Positions 1 to 8,655 of a stretch of 64,000 bases of DNA are shown here, in pieces; position 1 is the first letter of the stretch; each line of letters opens with the position of its first letter. The DNA is from Pseudomonadota bacterium (GTDB lineage Bacteria; Pseudomonadota; Alphaproteobacteria; Rhizobiales; Pleomorphomonadaceae): NCBI GenBank assembly GCA_023436885.1, contig JAEZHI010000034.1, positions 434,001 to 498,000 on the forward strand. The letters run 5' to 3'. Position numbers and translations under genes: made by a program. The notes below the pieces were generated by a model, which made no database searches, had not been told where the DNA came from, and worked only from the letters and a program-made list of their open reading frames with translations.

Positions 1-657
1 GTTGCCGCCGGCACCGAAGAGCTCACCGCCTCGGTCGGCGAAATCTCCCAGCAGGTGACCAACTCGTCGAAGATCGCCAAGGAAGCGGCGGCCGAAGCGG
101 CCACCTCCAGCAAGAACGTCCAGTCCCTTTCGGTCTCTGCCCAGCAGATCGGCACCGTCGTCGAGCTGATCAGCAACATCGCCGCCCAGACCAATCTTCT
201 GGCGCTCAACGCGACCATCGAGGCAGCACGTGCCGGCGAGGCAGGCAAGGGCTTTGCCGTCGTCGCAGCCGAAGTCAAGCAGCTCGCCGACCAGACGGCC
301 AAGGCGACCAGCGAGATCGGCACCAAGATCAATGAAATCCAAGCTGCGACCGGCGTCGCGGTGGACTCGATCTCCCGCATCGTCAAGACCATCGACACCA
401 TCCAGCACGCTTCCGAGGCGATCGCGGGAGCCGTCGAGCAGCAGGGCGCTGCCACCGGCGAGATCGCTCAGAACACCCAGCGCGCGGCGCAGGGCACCGC
501 CGCCGTCAGCCACAACATCTCCGGCGTCGGCACCGCCGCCGAGATGACCGGCGCCGCCGCAACCCAGCTGATGGGCCTGTCGGAAGGCATGAGCGGCAAT
601 GCGACCACCCTGCGTAAGGAAGTCGAGACCTTCGTCAGAAGCCTCAAGGCCGCCTGA
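1..657 (+). CDS. Methyl-accepting chemotaxis protein, C-terminal part (5' end outside window)
   Basis: The reading frame is open from base 1, so only the last 218 residues of a chemoreceptor are seen. They form the cytoplasmic MA signalling domain: a long Ala/Glu/Gln-rich coiled coil with the conserved hairpin tip (AAQTNLLALNATIEAARAGE), which binds CheA and CheW. The sensory part, membrane segments and HAMP domain lie upstream of the window. The next gene downstream repeats this domain with only about nine substitutions, so the two are recent tandem duplicates or have been homogenised. No strong terminator is visible between them; the spacer is 141 bases. The family assignment is secure, the ligand is unknown. 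Confidence 0.95.
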   Translation, partial: VAAGTEELTASVGEISQQVTNSSKIAKEAAAEAATSSKNVQSLSVSAQQIGTVVELISNIAAQTNLLALNATIEAARAGEAGKGFAVVAAEVKQLADQTAKATSEIGTKINEIQAATGVAVDSISRIVKTIDTIQHASEAIAGAVEQQGAATGEIAQNTQRAAQGTAAVSHNISGVGTAAEMTGAAATQLMGLSEGMSGNATTLRKEVETFVRSLKAA

Positions 658-798
658 CGTCTCCTCCTCGCAACCTCCCGGAAACGGATTCGGCGAGAGC
701 ACGTCTGCAACAAAAGACATCGGGACGATGGCGCGGCAGCGCGCCACTAAACAAAAAACGAGCCTGATCTGGACCGCTAGTCAAACCCGGAGTTCTGT

Positions 799-2481
799 AT
801 GTCAGTGAACAACATATCCATCAGCATGAAGATACTGGCGGCGTTTGGCCTCGTGCTTCTCGCCAATATCCTGACCGGCGGCGCCATCATCTACTCGAAA
901 TCCAGCGTCGACCAAAACGTGGGTTGGACGGTACATACCTATGAAGTCTTGGAGCAGACCGATCGCATGATGGCGTCGATGGTCGATCAGGAAACCGGCT
1001 TCCGCGGCTTCCTGATTACAGGCAAGGAAAAAAATCTCGAGCCGCTGAAATCCGGAGAGAAGACTTTCGCCGACGCCTGGGAGAAGTTGAAATCACTGAC
1101 CAGCGACAACCCGGCGCAGCAGAAGAGGCTCGATGACATTCGCACGCAGGTCGATGCCTGGCAGAGTGCCATTTCGCATACCGGCATCGAACTCATGAAC
1201 ACGCCCGGCTCCGAAGAGGCCGCACGCGACCTGGAACGAACCGGCAAGGGCAAACAGTATTTCGGTCAGATTCGTTCCATCGTCGCCGACCTGAAAAATG
1301 CAGAGTCGTCCCTGCTTGGAACACGCAGCGAGGCCATGGCATCCGCACAGGCGACCATATTGCTCTCCGTCATCGTGTCGATCGTCACCATTCTCTTACT
1401 TGCGATCAGTGCTGCCTTCGCTCTGAACAGACTGATCGCCGTGCCGATCCGCTCTACCGTCGGCCTCATGGAGCGACTTCGCGGCGGCGATTATGCGGTC
1501 GAGATCGCCGGCACGGAGCGCAAGGATGAGATCGGACTGATGAACGCGGCTCTCTTCTCGTTCCGCGATGGCCTAGCCGAGGCTGAGCGAGCCCGCCATG
1601 CAGCCGAGGCCGTCAAGGCAGCCGAGGCGGCCGAGCTGAAGCGCCGCGCAGAACTGACCGACCGCTTCGCCAGCCGTATGGAAGAGCTTTCGACCGCGTT
1701 CACTGGTTCTTCTACCGAAGTGGCCGATGCCGCCCGCAACCTTTCGGCCACGGCCGAGGAAACAGCCCGCCAGGCCCAGTCCGTGGCCGGCGCTGCCGAA
1801 GAAGCGACCACCAACGTTCAGACGGTCGCCGCCGGTACTGAAGAACTCACCGCCTCTGTCGGCGAGATCTCCCAGCAGGTGACCAACTCCTCGAAGATCG
1901 CCAAGGAAGCGGCGGCTGAAGCAGCGGCATCCAGCAAGAACGTGCAGTCGCTGTCGGTTTCCGCCCAGCAGATCGGCACGGTCGTCGAGCTGATCAGCAA
2001 CATCGCCGCCCAGACCAACCTCCTGGCGCTCAACGCGACCATCGAAGCGGCGCGCGCCGGTGAAGCGGGCAAGGGCTTTGCCGTTGTCGCCGCCGAGGTG
2101 AAGCAGCTGGCCGATCAGACCGCCAAGGCAACCAGCGAGATCGGTACGAAGATCGGCGAGATTCAGTCGGCCACCGACGTCGCCGTGGAATCGATCTCGC
2201 GCATCGTCAAGACCATCGACACCATCCAGCACGCTTCTGAGGCCATTGCCGGAGCAGTCGAACAGCAGGGCGCGGCAACGGGAGAGATTTCTCAGAATAC
2301 CCAGCGCGCGGCGCAGGGAACGGCGGCGGTCAGCCACAACATCGCGGGTGTCGGCACCGCTGCTGAAATGACCGGCGCCGCCGCAACCCAGCTTATGGGG
2401 CTTTCCGAAGGCATGAGCGGCAACGCGACAACCCTGCGCAAGGAAGTGGAGACCTTCGTCAAGGGGTTGAAGGCGGCCTGA
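799..2481 (+). CDS. Methyl-accepting chemotaxis protein with CHASE3-type sensor
   Basis: A complete chemoreceptor of 560 residues. A first membrane helix (about residues 9-30) is followed by a periplasmic helical domain (about 35-185) containing DQETGFRGFLITGK, the hallmark of CHASE3 sensors. A second membrane helix (about 190-212) leads into a HAMP linker ending in KDEIGLMNAALFSF, and residues 300-560 are the MA signalling coiled coil with the tip AAQTNLLALNATIEAA. It should sense an unidentified signal and control CheA. The last 218 residues are about 96 percent identical to the gene upstream, while spacer and terminator differ. A hairpin terminator follows the stop codon. No chemotaxis kinase genes are nearby, so it is an orphan receptor pair. 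Confidence 0.95.
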   Translation: MSVNNISISMKILAAFGLVLLANILTGGAIIYSKSSVDQNVGWTVHTYEVLEQTDRMMASMVDQETGFRGFLITGKEKNLEPLKSGEKTFADAWEKLKSLTSDNPAQQKRLDDIRTQVDAWQSAISHTGIELMNTPGSEEAARDLERTGKGKQYFGQIRSIVADLKNAESSLLGTRSEAMASAQATILLSVIVSIVTILLLAISAAFALNRLIAVPIRSTVGLMERLRGGDYAVEIAGTERKDEIGLMNAALFSFRDGLAEAERARHAAEAVKAAEAAELKRRAELTDRFASRMEELSTAFTGSSTEVADAARNLSATAEETARQAQSVAGAAEEATTNVQTVAAGTEELTASVGEISQQVTNSSKIAKEAAAEAAASSKNVQSLSVSAQQIGTVVELISNIAAQTNLLALNATIEAARAGEAGKGFAVVAAEVKQLADQTAKATSEIGTKIGEIQSATDVAVESISRIVKTIDTIQHASEAIAGAVEQQGAATGEISQNTQRAAQGTAAVSHNIAGVGTAAEMTGAAATQLMGLSEGMSGNATTLRKEVETFVKGLKAA

Positions 2482-2510
2482 CGGAAACGATTGGCCCTGG
2501 AAAATCGGCG

Positions 2511-2543
2511 AGCCCTCGCACTGAATGGTGCGGGGGCTTTATT
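2511..2543 (+). terminator. Rho-independent terminator after chemoreceptor gene
   Basis: An 11-base stem (agccctcgcac paired with gtgcgggggct, one G-U pair) with a 6-base loop is followed by ttatt. It lies 30 bases after the stop at 2481 and separates the chemoreceptor from the copper-storage gene. Confidence 0.7.
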
Positions 2544-2640
2544 CATAAGGCGCGGAACAAAAGCTCGCGTGGAATGTTCCACCCAACCTGCAAGGACATT
2601 GCACCGGCAGGAACCATGCATTCCAAGCCCGGAGGCCTAA

Positions 2641-3054
2641 ATGCACGCCGAAGCGATGATCCGCTCTCACCCCGCCCTCAATGGAATCGCCGATGCCGGA
2701 ATGCTTCGCTGCATCGAAGAGTGTCTCGATTGCGCGCAGACCTGCACCTCGTGCGCCGACGCATGCCTGGGCGAAAATGCAGTTGCGGACCTGCGCCAGT
2801 GCATTCGCCTCAATCTCGACTGTGCCGACCTCTGTGTCGCAACAGCAGCGATCGCTTCACGGCTTACAGGGGCAAACGACAGTGTGCTGCGAGCCGCGAT
2901 TCTCGTCTGTCGTGACGCGTGCCAAGCCTGCGCTGCCGAGTGCGAACGCCATGCGTCAATGCACGAACATTGCCGCGTTTGCGCCGAAGCCTGCCGACGC
3001 TGCGAGGCCGCCTGCACCACCGCAGCCAGCAGCATAAAGGTGTCCACACACTGA
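2641..3054 (+). CDS. Four-helix-bundle copper-storage protein (Csp/DUF326 type)
   Basis: A 137-residue protein with 18 cysteines, almost all in repeating CxxxC or CxxC spacing along predicted helices (for example CIEECLDCAQTCTSCADAC near residue 24). This is the pattern of Csp proteins, four-helix bundles whose core is lined with Cys thiolates that hold many Cu(I) ions. There is no signal peptide, which fits the cytosolic Csp3 type rather than the exported Csp1 type. A strong ribosome site (GGAGG) lies eight bases before the ATG. The gene stands alone between a terminator and an intergenic gap; no copper regulator or export ATPase is adjacent. Copper binding is known for the family and inferred here. 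Confidence 0.88.
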   Translation: MHAEAMIRSHPALNGIADAGMLRCIEECLDCAQTCTSCADACLGENAVADLRQCIRLNLDCADLCVATAAIASRLTGANDSVLRAAILVCRDACQACAAECERHASMHEHCRVCAEACRRCEAACTTAASSIKVSTH

Positions 3055-3333
3055 TGTGTCTGTCCGCGACCGCTCAAGAACGCCAGGCCGAGGATCTCCT
3101 GCCAAGACCATTGAAGCAGGCGCAGAGGCATCGGCGCCTGGGCCTCCAAAGTTAACCAAGACAAGCAGACTCACGTGCGTCCGGTTGCATATGATTCGGA
3201 ATTCGATTAAAGTTTTAGACAGAACTACTTATATTTCGGACGTTGACGCTTTTCCTCGTGTTTAATTTTCAAGCACACTGATGCGCCGATCTCCCGTTAA
3301 TTTTCAGTACTCACGCAGATTGCGCAGGTAGAT

Positions 3334-4383
3334 ATGAGCAAAAGATCAATCGCAGCGGATCTCGCCAAAGGCATAGGCATTATTCTTGTTGTCTACGGGC
3401 ATGCACTCAGGGGATTGGTCTCCGCCAATATTATATCGCCGGAAAGCCATATCAATTTCACAGACTATTATATCTACACGTTCCACATGCCACTCTTCTT
3501 CATTATTTCAGGCTCATTCTTCAAAATTAACCGCGAGCCAGGAAGCGAAGCGGCGTTCTTTTCCGGCAACATCAAGAAAATCGTCTACCCCTATTTCCTT
3601 TGGTCAATCATACAAGGCTGTATCCAGATCGCCATGTCTGGATCTGCGACAACGAACCGCAGCATGGAACCGAGCCGGCTTCTCGAAATCGCCTGGAACC
3701 CGATCTCCCCATTCTGGTTCCTTTACGCCCTGTTTTTCAGTCAGCTAATCTGGTTCCTGATCCGCGACCGTCTGAAACCTGAAATCGTCCTGGCGGCGGC
3801 TTTCGTTATCTTTCTTGCACTGCGGCTGGCCGGAGCCCCTCAGACACTTGAGGATGTCGGGTACGGCTTTTTGTACTTCTCTCTGGGTATTTGGCTATCT
3901 CAGCAGGGCATCATGGAGCGATTGCCGACGTCATGGCTTGCCGCAATTGGCGCGGCACTGGTTGGCTTGGCGTTGACGGTCGGCTGCTACCTGCTGGGCG
4001 TGCCCGAGCGTTTGCCGTTTGTTGCCGCAATCGCAAACCTGGTGGCTGTCCTCAGCATCTGTCGCGCGATCGAAGCCCATGCGCCGGCATCCTGGACCAC
4101 AAAGTTCCTCGTGCTGTTTGGTCAGTGTTCGATGGGAATCTACGTTCTGCACATCATGGTGATCGGCGTCGTCCGCTTTGCGGAAACCCGCGTCCTTGGA
4201 GTGCACAATGAAGCTGCGCTTCTGGTCAGTCTGGTCATCGCCGGCATACTGATCCCCACGATCATTCAGCTGGTAGCCATCTACCTCCGCGTCCAGAACC
4301 TAGTCGGGCTGCCCGCATCCGCGACCTTGTTCAAACGCAAACCAAACCAGACATTGGCAGCGTCCGAAGCCAAAACCGGTTAA
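3334..4383 (+). CDS. Membrane acyltransferase (acyltransferase-3 family)
   Basis: A 349-residue, very hydrophobic protein with about ten membrane helices. The first carries VVYGHALRG with the conserved His, and the next loop ends in FHMPLFFIISG, both typical of acyltransferase-3 (OafA-like) enzymes that move acetyl or other acyl groups from the cytoplasm to surface or secreted sugars. The nearest paralogues by feel are fucose 4-O-acetylase-like proteins; the substrate cannot be read from sequence. It is convergent with the exported lectin-like gene that follows. The 280 bases upstream are AT-richer than the surroundings and contain no gene that I can see. Confidence 0.85.
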   Translation: MSKRSIAADLAKGIGIILVVYGHALRGLVSANIISPESHINFTDYYIYTFHMPLFFIISGSFFKINREPGSEAAFFSGNIKKIVYPYFLWSIIQGCIQIAMSGSATTNRSMEPSRLLEIAWNPISPFWFLYALFFSQLIWFLIRDRLKPEIVLAAAFVIFLALRLAGAPQTLEDVGYGFLYFSLGIWLSQQGIMERLPTSWLAAIGAALVGLALTVGCYLLGVPERLPFVAAIANLVAVLSICRAIEAHAPASWTTKFLVLFGQCSMGIYVLHIMVIGVVRFAETRVLGVHNEAALLVSLVIAGILIPTIIQLVAIYLRVQNLVGLPASATLFKRKPNQTLAASEAKTG

Positions 4384-4478
4384 GCAGGGGCGTGCGAAAC
4401 GCGAGTCTGGTTACCTTTTGCAAGCCACCTCCCTCAGGAGCGGAGAAGATTGCAGGCCGACGGACTCGACCAGCCGTG

Positions 4479-6581
4479 TTACCGGGTCTGATATTGCCGG
4501 TAGACGAGCTTGTAGAGATTCACCTGAATTTCCTCGGCATCGCGCTGCGTCCAAACGTCGCGCGAAAAGCCCCAGAAAATGTGGGTCCCCATATTGACCA
4601 CGCCTTGGTAGACGCTCGACTGCAGGCGAAAATCGTCTCCGCTTTCGACAACGCTGCCAGTGCCATTTTCAACGGCGATCGCCCCATCCCTGTGGCCGAT
4701 CGGTGTCGCCGGATGAGCCAGCCAACTCTTGTTGGTCGCGGTGCGCATGAACGCTCGCCGCATGGCTTCCGGCGCTCGGGGATCATATTTCGCTCCGGCT
4801 TCGAATGTCGCCAAATGGTACAGAAGTTCGCCGGGGCTCGCCTGAAACTTGAGATCGGCCTCGTCGGCGTAGACTTCTTCGGCGAGCGGAGGATACCAGC
4901 CGACCTTGGCAGCCGTCTTCGTGTCCAGCGTCGCCCCTTCCGGAATCGTAACGCCGTGCAGTGCCGAGGAAATGTCGGCAGTCGTCCGGTTGCCCGGTGT
5001 CCACTGTCCATGGCTTAGGTTGAACTGGTACTTGCACATGGACTGCGACAGCCGACCACCACCGCCATCAGATCCGTCCGCCGGGTAAAGGTGCCGCGTC
5101 CAGCCCTGGGCGTCGCGCTCTAGCGCAGCACAGCGATACATGTTGGGCGAACTGTGATGACGCCCAAGCCCGAGGGAGAAGTCGGCATTCTCTCGGTCGG
5201 ACCGCAACATGAAGGTCTGGTTGATGTTCGTGTTTTCGTTGACGCACACCGACATGATCGACCCGGTATGGACGTCGGCGAAATAGGAGTTGATGGCCCT
5301 ATAGGTATTTGCGGAATTCGACGCGCTGGCCGAGCGCACGCCAAGCCAGCCCTGCCCGGTAATGTGCGAAAGATCGAACTCCGGAGCGCCGCGCGTCAGG
5401 TTGAACTGAATCCCGGTTTTTCCCATGCGCCCCATGACGAGGCCGTTGGGATCGACGTCACGGAAGTCGATAAGCTCATCGAATTTGGCGAGCAGGTCGC
5501 TCACGGTGATCAAGCGATGCTGCTGGCCGATCGCGTTCAGGCAGCACTGGATATAGGTCCGCTCCCGATCGGCAAGGCCATCGGTGACGACGATCGCGCC
5601 GAAGAGCATATTGCCGGGGATGCCGGGCGTGAAGCCTTCGCCGACACGGAGTTGCCCATTCTCAAGCGTAGAGTTTGCGGCGACATTTCCCCGCGACGTT
5701 TGGGCCGCGACAGGTCTCCGCCCGTGCACGTGCAGCGACACATCTGCCGCATCCAGCCGAGCCGACAACACGACCTGCCCCATTTTCTTTGCAATGGGCA
5801 GGCCCGGTGGCGACTGGTCGGTCCCACCAGCACCGGTGCCAAGCCGGCGCAAGACGCCAGGCGATGTTCCGCCTCCGAAAATGAACCGGAAATAATTGGC
5901 CGGTCCAGTTCCATAGGAAAACACACACTCTGGCGTATCCGTTGCTTCCAACGCGACCGGATCAGCCGTCATCTTGGCTTTCTTTCGGCTGAGCGGTGCC
6001 GCAAGAACGTGAAACTCGAGGCCAGCGCCAGCGGAAATTCCACTTTTGGTCAGAGTGAAGTGGCCGCCGCCGTCCACACGGCAACCGACACCCCCGCCGC
6101 TCGATTGCTGAGTAAGTTGCCCATCGGCCGGCGACCAATCCGTGGAGAATCTCCTGGCCGCACCGTCTTTGATAAAAGGAATCGCGGCCGGCTTATTGGC
6201 GTCGAGTGTCCTGCCGCTTCCCATCTGGTCATAGAACCGCACAACAGCTACCGACGCAGTGCCTGCCCAAGCCAGCACGGCGCCCAGGTCGAAGAGGCCC
6301 GTCGCGGACAGGCAGCCGAAATCAGCCTGGTCGCCATCGCTGAGACGCTGCAGCATGACGGTGTGGCCGGCATAGCCTTCGACAAGCCGATCGAACCCGA
6401 AGGCAAGCTGAGATTTGCGCGCTATCGCAGGGGTGATCGCTGGATCAAGCGCCACGTTCCCATTCGCACCGGGGGTTGGAACTGCGAGTTTCGCCGCGGC
6501 GTTGGTCTTCAGCGTAGCCACCAGTGACACGGTAGATGCGGCGCTCAGCCCGAGCAGAAGATTGCGGCGAGTTATATTCAG
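4479..6581 (-). CDS. Exported lectin/glycosidase-like protein (two concanavalin-like regions)
   Basis: Starting at the CTG given here the protein has 700 residues and opens MNITRRNLLLGLSAAS, a twin-arginine type signal with a following Ala-rich cleavage region. Residues about 40-370 look like an arabinofuranosidase-type concanavalin fold (VVRFYDQMGSGRTLDA). Residues about 390-700 form a second region of unknown family with NENTNINQTFMLRSDRENADF, so a carbohydrate role is inference. Start choice: AGGAG sits seven bases before CTG at 6581; the next in-frame ATG upstream (6719) would bury the signal behind 46 unlikely residues. A damaged relative of the N-terminal region lies at 9126-9563. It is convergent with the acyltransferase gene. 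Expression as an exported surface or secreted protein is likely; catalysis is uncertain. Confidence 0.7.
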   Translation of the reverse strand: MNITRRNLLLGLSAASTVSLVATLKTNAAAKLAVPTPGANGNVALDPAITPAIARKSQLAFGFDRLVEGYAGHTVMLQRLSDGDQADFGCLSATGLFDLGAVLAWAGTASVAVVRFYDQMGSGRTLDANKPAAIPFIKDGAARRFSTDWSPADGQLTQQSSGGGVGCRVDGGGHFTLTKSGISAGAGLEFHVLAAPLSRKKAKMTADPVALEATDTPECVFSYGTGPANYFRFIFGGGTSPGVLRRLGTGAGGTDQSPPGLPIAKKMGQVVLSARLDAADVSLHVHGRRPVAAQTSRGNVAANSTLENGQLRVGEGFTPGIPGNMLFGAIVVTDGLADRERTYIQCCLNAIGQQHRLITVSDLLAKFDELIDFRDVDPNGLVMGRMGKTGIQFNLTRGAPEFDLSHITGQGWLGVRSASASNSANTYRAINSYFADVHTGSIMSVCVNENTNINQTFMLRSDRENADFSLGLGRHHSSPNMYRCAALERDAQGWTRHLYPADGSDGGGGRLSQSMCKYQFNLSHGQWTPGNRTTADISSALHGVTIPEGATLDTKTAAKVGWYPPLAEEVYADEADLKFQASPGELLYHLATFEAGAKYDPRAPEAMRRAFMRTATNKSWLAHPATPIGHRDGAIAVENGTGSVVESGDDFRLQSSVYQGVVNMGTHIFWGFSRDVWTQRDAEEIQVNLYKLVYRQYQTR

Positions 6582-6746
6582 CGTCAGTCTCCTGCGGTTG
6601 GCGTGAACATCAAGACGCTCCAAGAACCGGAGACGCCCAGAATGGGCGACCGACGGTCGCGACGCAACGTCTCGCAGCCGTATTTCGCAAATGAGCCGAT
6701 CATCGGGCGAACATGCCATGCGCCACGCTTGGCTTGTTTCAAACGC

Positions 6747-7661
6747 TCACACCAGCAACCGGCCAACCGCGCTGATGGTTTGCGATAGGCGCGGAATGGC
6801 AAAATCGAGAAACGATCTCAGCTTGAGGGGTTGGTAGCGCCGCGGTCCATGCACGACGTGCACAGGCATGGCAGGTTGCCAATAATCACGCAGCACCGGA
6901 ACAAGGCGACCATCGGCAATAGCCGACACGGCCTGATAACTGACCACCCTCGCCAAGCCGATGCCGGCGATGGCCGCGTCCACCGCAGCCTCCGCGGTGC
7001 TGATCGTCAAACGTGGCTGGATAGGAACCGCAAGAGTCTGGTTGCCGTCCTGAAATATCCAGGTTCGTGGGCTGGGAAGCCCCTCCAGCGAGATGCACTG
7101 ATGCTGCCGCACTTCAGCCGGCAGCACCGGCATGCCCATTCGATCGAGATAGTCCGGGCTGGCACAGATGATCCAGCGCACCTCTCCAACCTTGCGCGCA
7201 ACGAGCTCGCTGTCAGCAAGGTGGCCGACGCGGATAGCCGCGTCGATGTGCTCTTCCGCGAGCAGGGCCAACCTGTCGGACAACAATAGACGAACGGACA
7301 CGTCCGGATAGGCCGTCAGGAACTGATGAACGATCGGGGCAACATTCAGCCGGCCGAAGGTAATTGGCGCACTCACAACCAACTCGCCTCTGGGGGCACG
7401 ATATTCGCCGGCGGCGGCGCGCTCGGCATCATCGAGATCATCGAGAAGGCGTCGAGCTGCCGAAACGAAATCCTCACCGGCCTCGGTGAGATGCAGCCGG
7501 CGGCTAGTCCGGATGAGCAACTGTGTGCCGAGATGCGCCTCGAGATCGGCGATCCGGCGGCTGAGCGTTGGTAAAGGGACATTGGCCCGCCGGGCCGCGG
7601 CCGAAAGGCTCCCTTCGTCCACAGCGACGATCAGGTTGCGCATCGCCTCGAAACGATCCAT
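6747..7661 (-). CDS. LysR-family transcriptional regulator
   Basis: A 304-residue LysR regulator. The N-terminal winged helix-turn-helix is clear (SLSAAARRANVPLPTLSRRIADLE, residues 17-40, quoted in part), followed by the linker helix and a periplasmic-binding-like effector domain from about residue 90 (GELVVSAPITFGRLNVAP). The ribosome site GAGG precedes the ATG. It is transcribed divergently from the damaged decarboxylase, PNPOx-like and DUF1348 genes, the usual LysR arrangement, so it probably controls both itself and that operon from the 114-base shared spacer. The inducer is unknown. Confidence 0.93.
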   Translation of the reverse strand: MDRFEAMRNLIVAVDEGSLSAAARRANVPLPTLSRRIADLEAHLGTQLLIRTSRRLHLTEAGEDFVSAARRLLDDLDDAERAAAGEYRAPRGELVVSAPITFGRLNVAPIVHQFLTAYPDVSVRLLLSDRLALLAEEHIDAAIRVGHLADSELVARKVGEVRWIICASPDYLDRMGMPVLPAEVRQHQCISLEGLPSPRTWIFQDGNQTLAVPIQPRLTISTAEAAVDAAIAGIGLARVVSYQAVSAIADGRLVPVLRDYWQPAMPVHVVHGPRRYQPLKLRSFLDFAIPRLSQTISAVGRLLV

Positions 7662-7685
7662 CGTTCCTCTCGATTTTTGGTAGGT

Positions 7686-7700
7686 TACTTATTGAAAGTA
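7686..7700. promoter_or_regulatory. Candidate LysR operator in divergent spacer
   Basis: A perfect inverted repeat TACTT-N5-AAGTA sits 25 bases upstream of the LysR start codon and 76 bases before the remnant gene. It is flanked by a looser outer symmetry (GGTAG before it, CTACTACC after it). LysR proteins bind such partial palindromes in divergent spacers; binding here is inferred. Confidence 0.5.
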
Positions 7701-7775
7701 CAGTCTACTACCGTTTTTGAAAGAACTTACGTTGGCTTTCAGCGGCCCAGTCACGCCGAAACGAAGGACAATGCG

Positions 7776-7946
7776 ATGCCTGTCATTCCAACCTACCAGC
7801 TCGGAATTCGCGTCGCAGGCTACACGGATGGCGATCTCGTCGAAATCGTCGAGCACGTCGCCCTCAACACGTTCACCAACGACTTCAATGGAGTCTTCGG
7901 AACAGAAACCGACTTTCCCGAGGTTGCCGTTAGTACGACGGCCTGA
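7776..7946 (+). pseudogene. Carboxymuconolactone decarboxylase-family remnant (C-terminal end only)
   Basis: The frame encodes 56 residues. From residue 12 on (RVAGYTDGDLVEIVEHVALN and NTFTNDFNGVFGTETDFP) it matches the C-terminal helix region of AhpD/carboxymuconolactone decarboxylase-like proteins, which normally have about 140-180 residues. The catalytic CxxC region and its proton-relay His, which lie N-terminal to this segment, are missing. It heads the operon divergent to the LysR gene, where an intact peroxidase-like gene would be expected. A short ATG-started product could still be made, but it cannot have the family's activity. I regard it as an internally deleted gene. Confidence 0.7.
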
Positions 7947-8021
7947 AGCCTCGGCAGAGGGAGAAGAGACACCAGGCGGCTCACGCCCTCCTCCCGTTGA
8001 CCGTAAGCTGGAGCAACCGTC

Positions 8022-8645
8022 ATGATCGACGACGACGACCTGACGCCCCACGTCGCCTTCAGCGACAGCGTGAAGGAAATCCAGAAACAGCGTGGCTCCC
8101 GGCGCATCTTCGCCAACGCTGAGCCGCGTCTGGGTTATCAGAGCCCAAGCATCGAGGAGTTGGCTGACTTCCTGTCGGAGGTGGACACAGCATTTCTGGC
8201 GACCGCCAGCGCCGACGGACTACCTTACGCACAGCATCGCGGCGGTCCAAAGGGGTTCATCAGGATCCTCGATGATCACACGCTCGGCTTCGCCGACTTC
8301 ATGGGCAACCGCCAATACATCACCACGGGAAATCTCGCGGAGAACGATCGCGCCTTCCTGATTCTGATGGACTACGCCGAACGCCGCCGGGTGAAGATCT
8401 GGGGTCGTGCTCGGGTGATCCGGGACGACGCCGAGCTCCTGGCCAAGCTCATGCCCGATGACTATCGGGCCCGCCCAGACCAGGCGATCCTGTTCGACGT
8501 CGAGGCCTGGGACATCAACTGCCCGCAGCACATCCCGATGAAACTCAATGCCAGCGACGTCTCCGCAGCGGTCGATGCCCTCAAGAGCCGCATTGCCTCG
8601 CTTGAACGCGAGAATTCCCGATTACGCAGCCTGAACAATCGATAA
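8022..8645 (+). CDS. Pyridoxamine 5'-phosphate oxidase-family flavoprotein
   Basis: A 207-residue protein of the PNPOx-like split-barrel family. Residues about 40-150 carry the FMN-binding barrel (DTAFLATASADGLPYAQHRG, then DDHTLGFADFMGNRQY). The last 25 residues form a short coiled coil (LKSRIASLERENSRLRSL). Family members bind FMN, heme or F420 and act on diverse substrates; true vitamin B6 oxidation is unlikely because the pyridoxal-binding C-terminus is absent. It is followed after 10 bases by the DUF1348 gene with a good ribosome site (AAGGAG), so the two are one operon under the divergent LysR gene. Confidence 0.85.
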   Translation: MIDDDDLTPHVAFSDSVKEIQKQRGSRRIFANAEPRLGYQSPSIEELADFLSEVDTAFLATASADGLPYAQHRGGPKGFIRILDDHTLGFADFMGNRQYITTGNLAENDRAFLILMDYAERRRVKIWGRARVIRDDAELLAKLMPDDYRARPDQAILFDVEAWDINCPQHIPMKLNASDVSAAVDALKSRIASLERENSRLRSLNNR

Positions 8646-8655
8646 GGAGCCCCCC

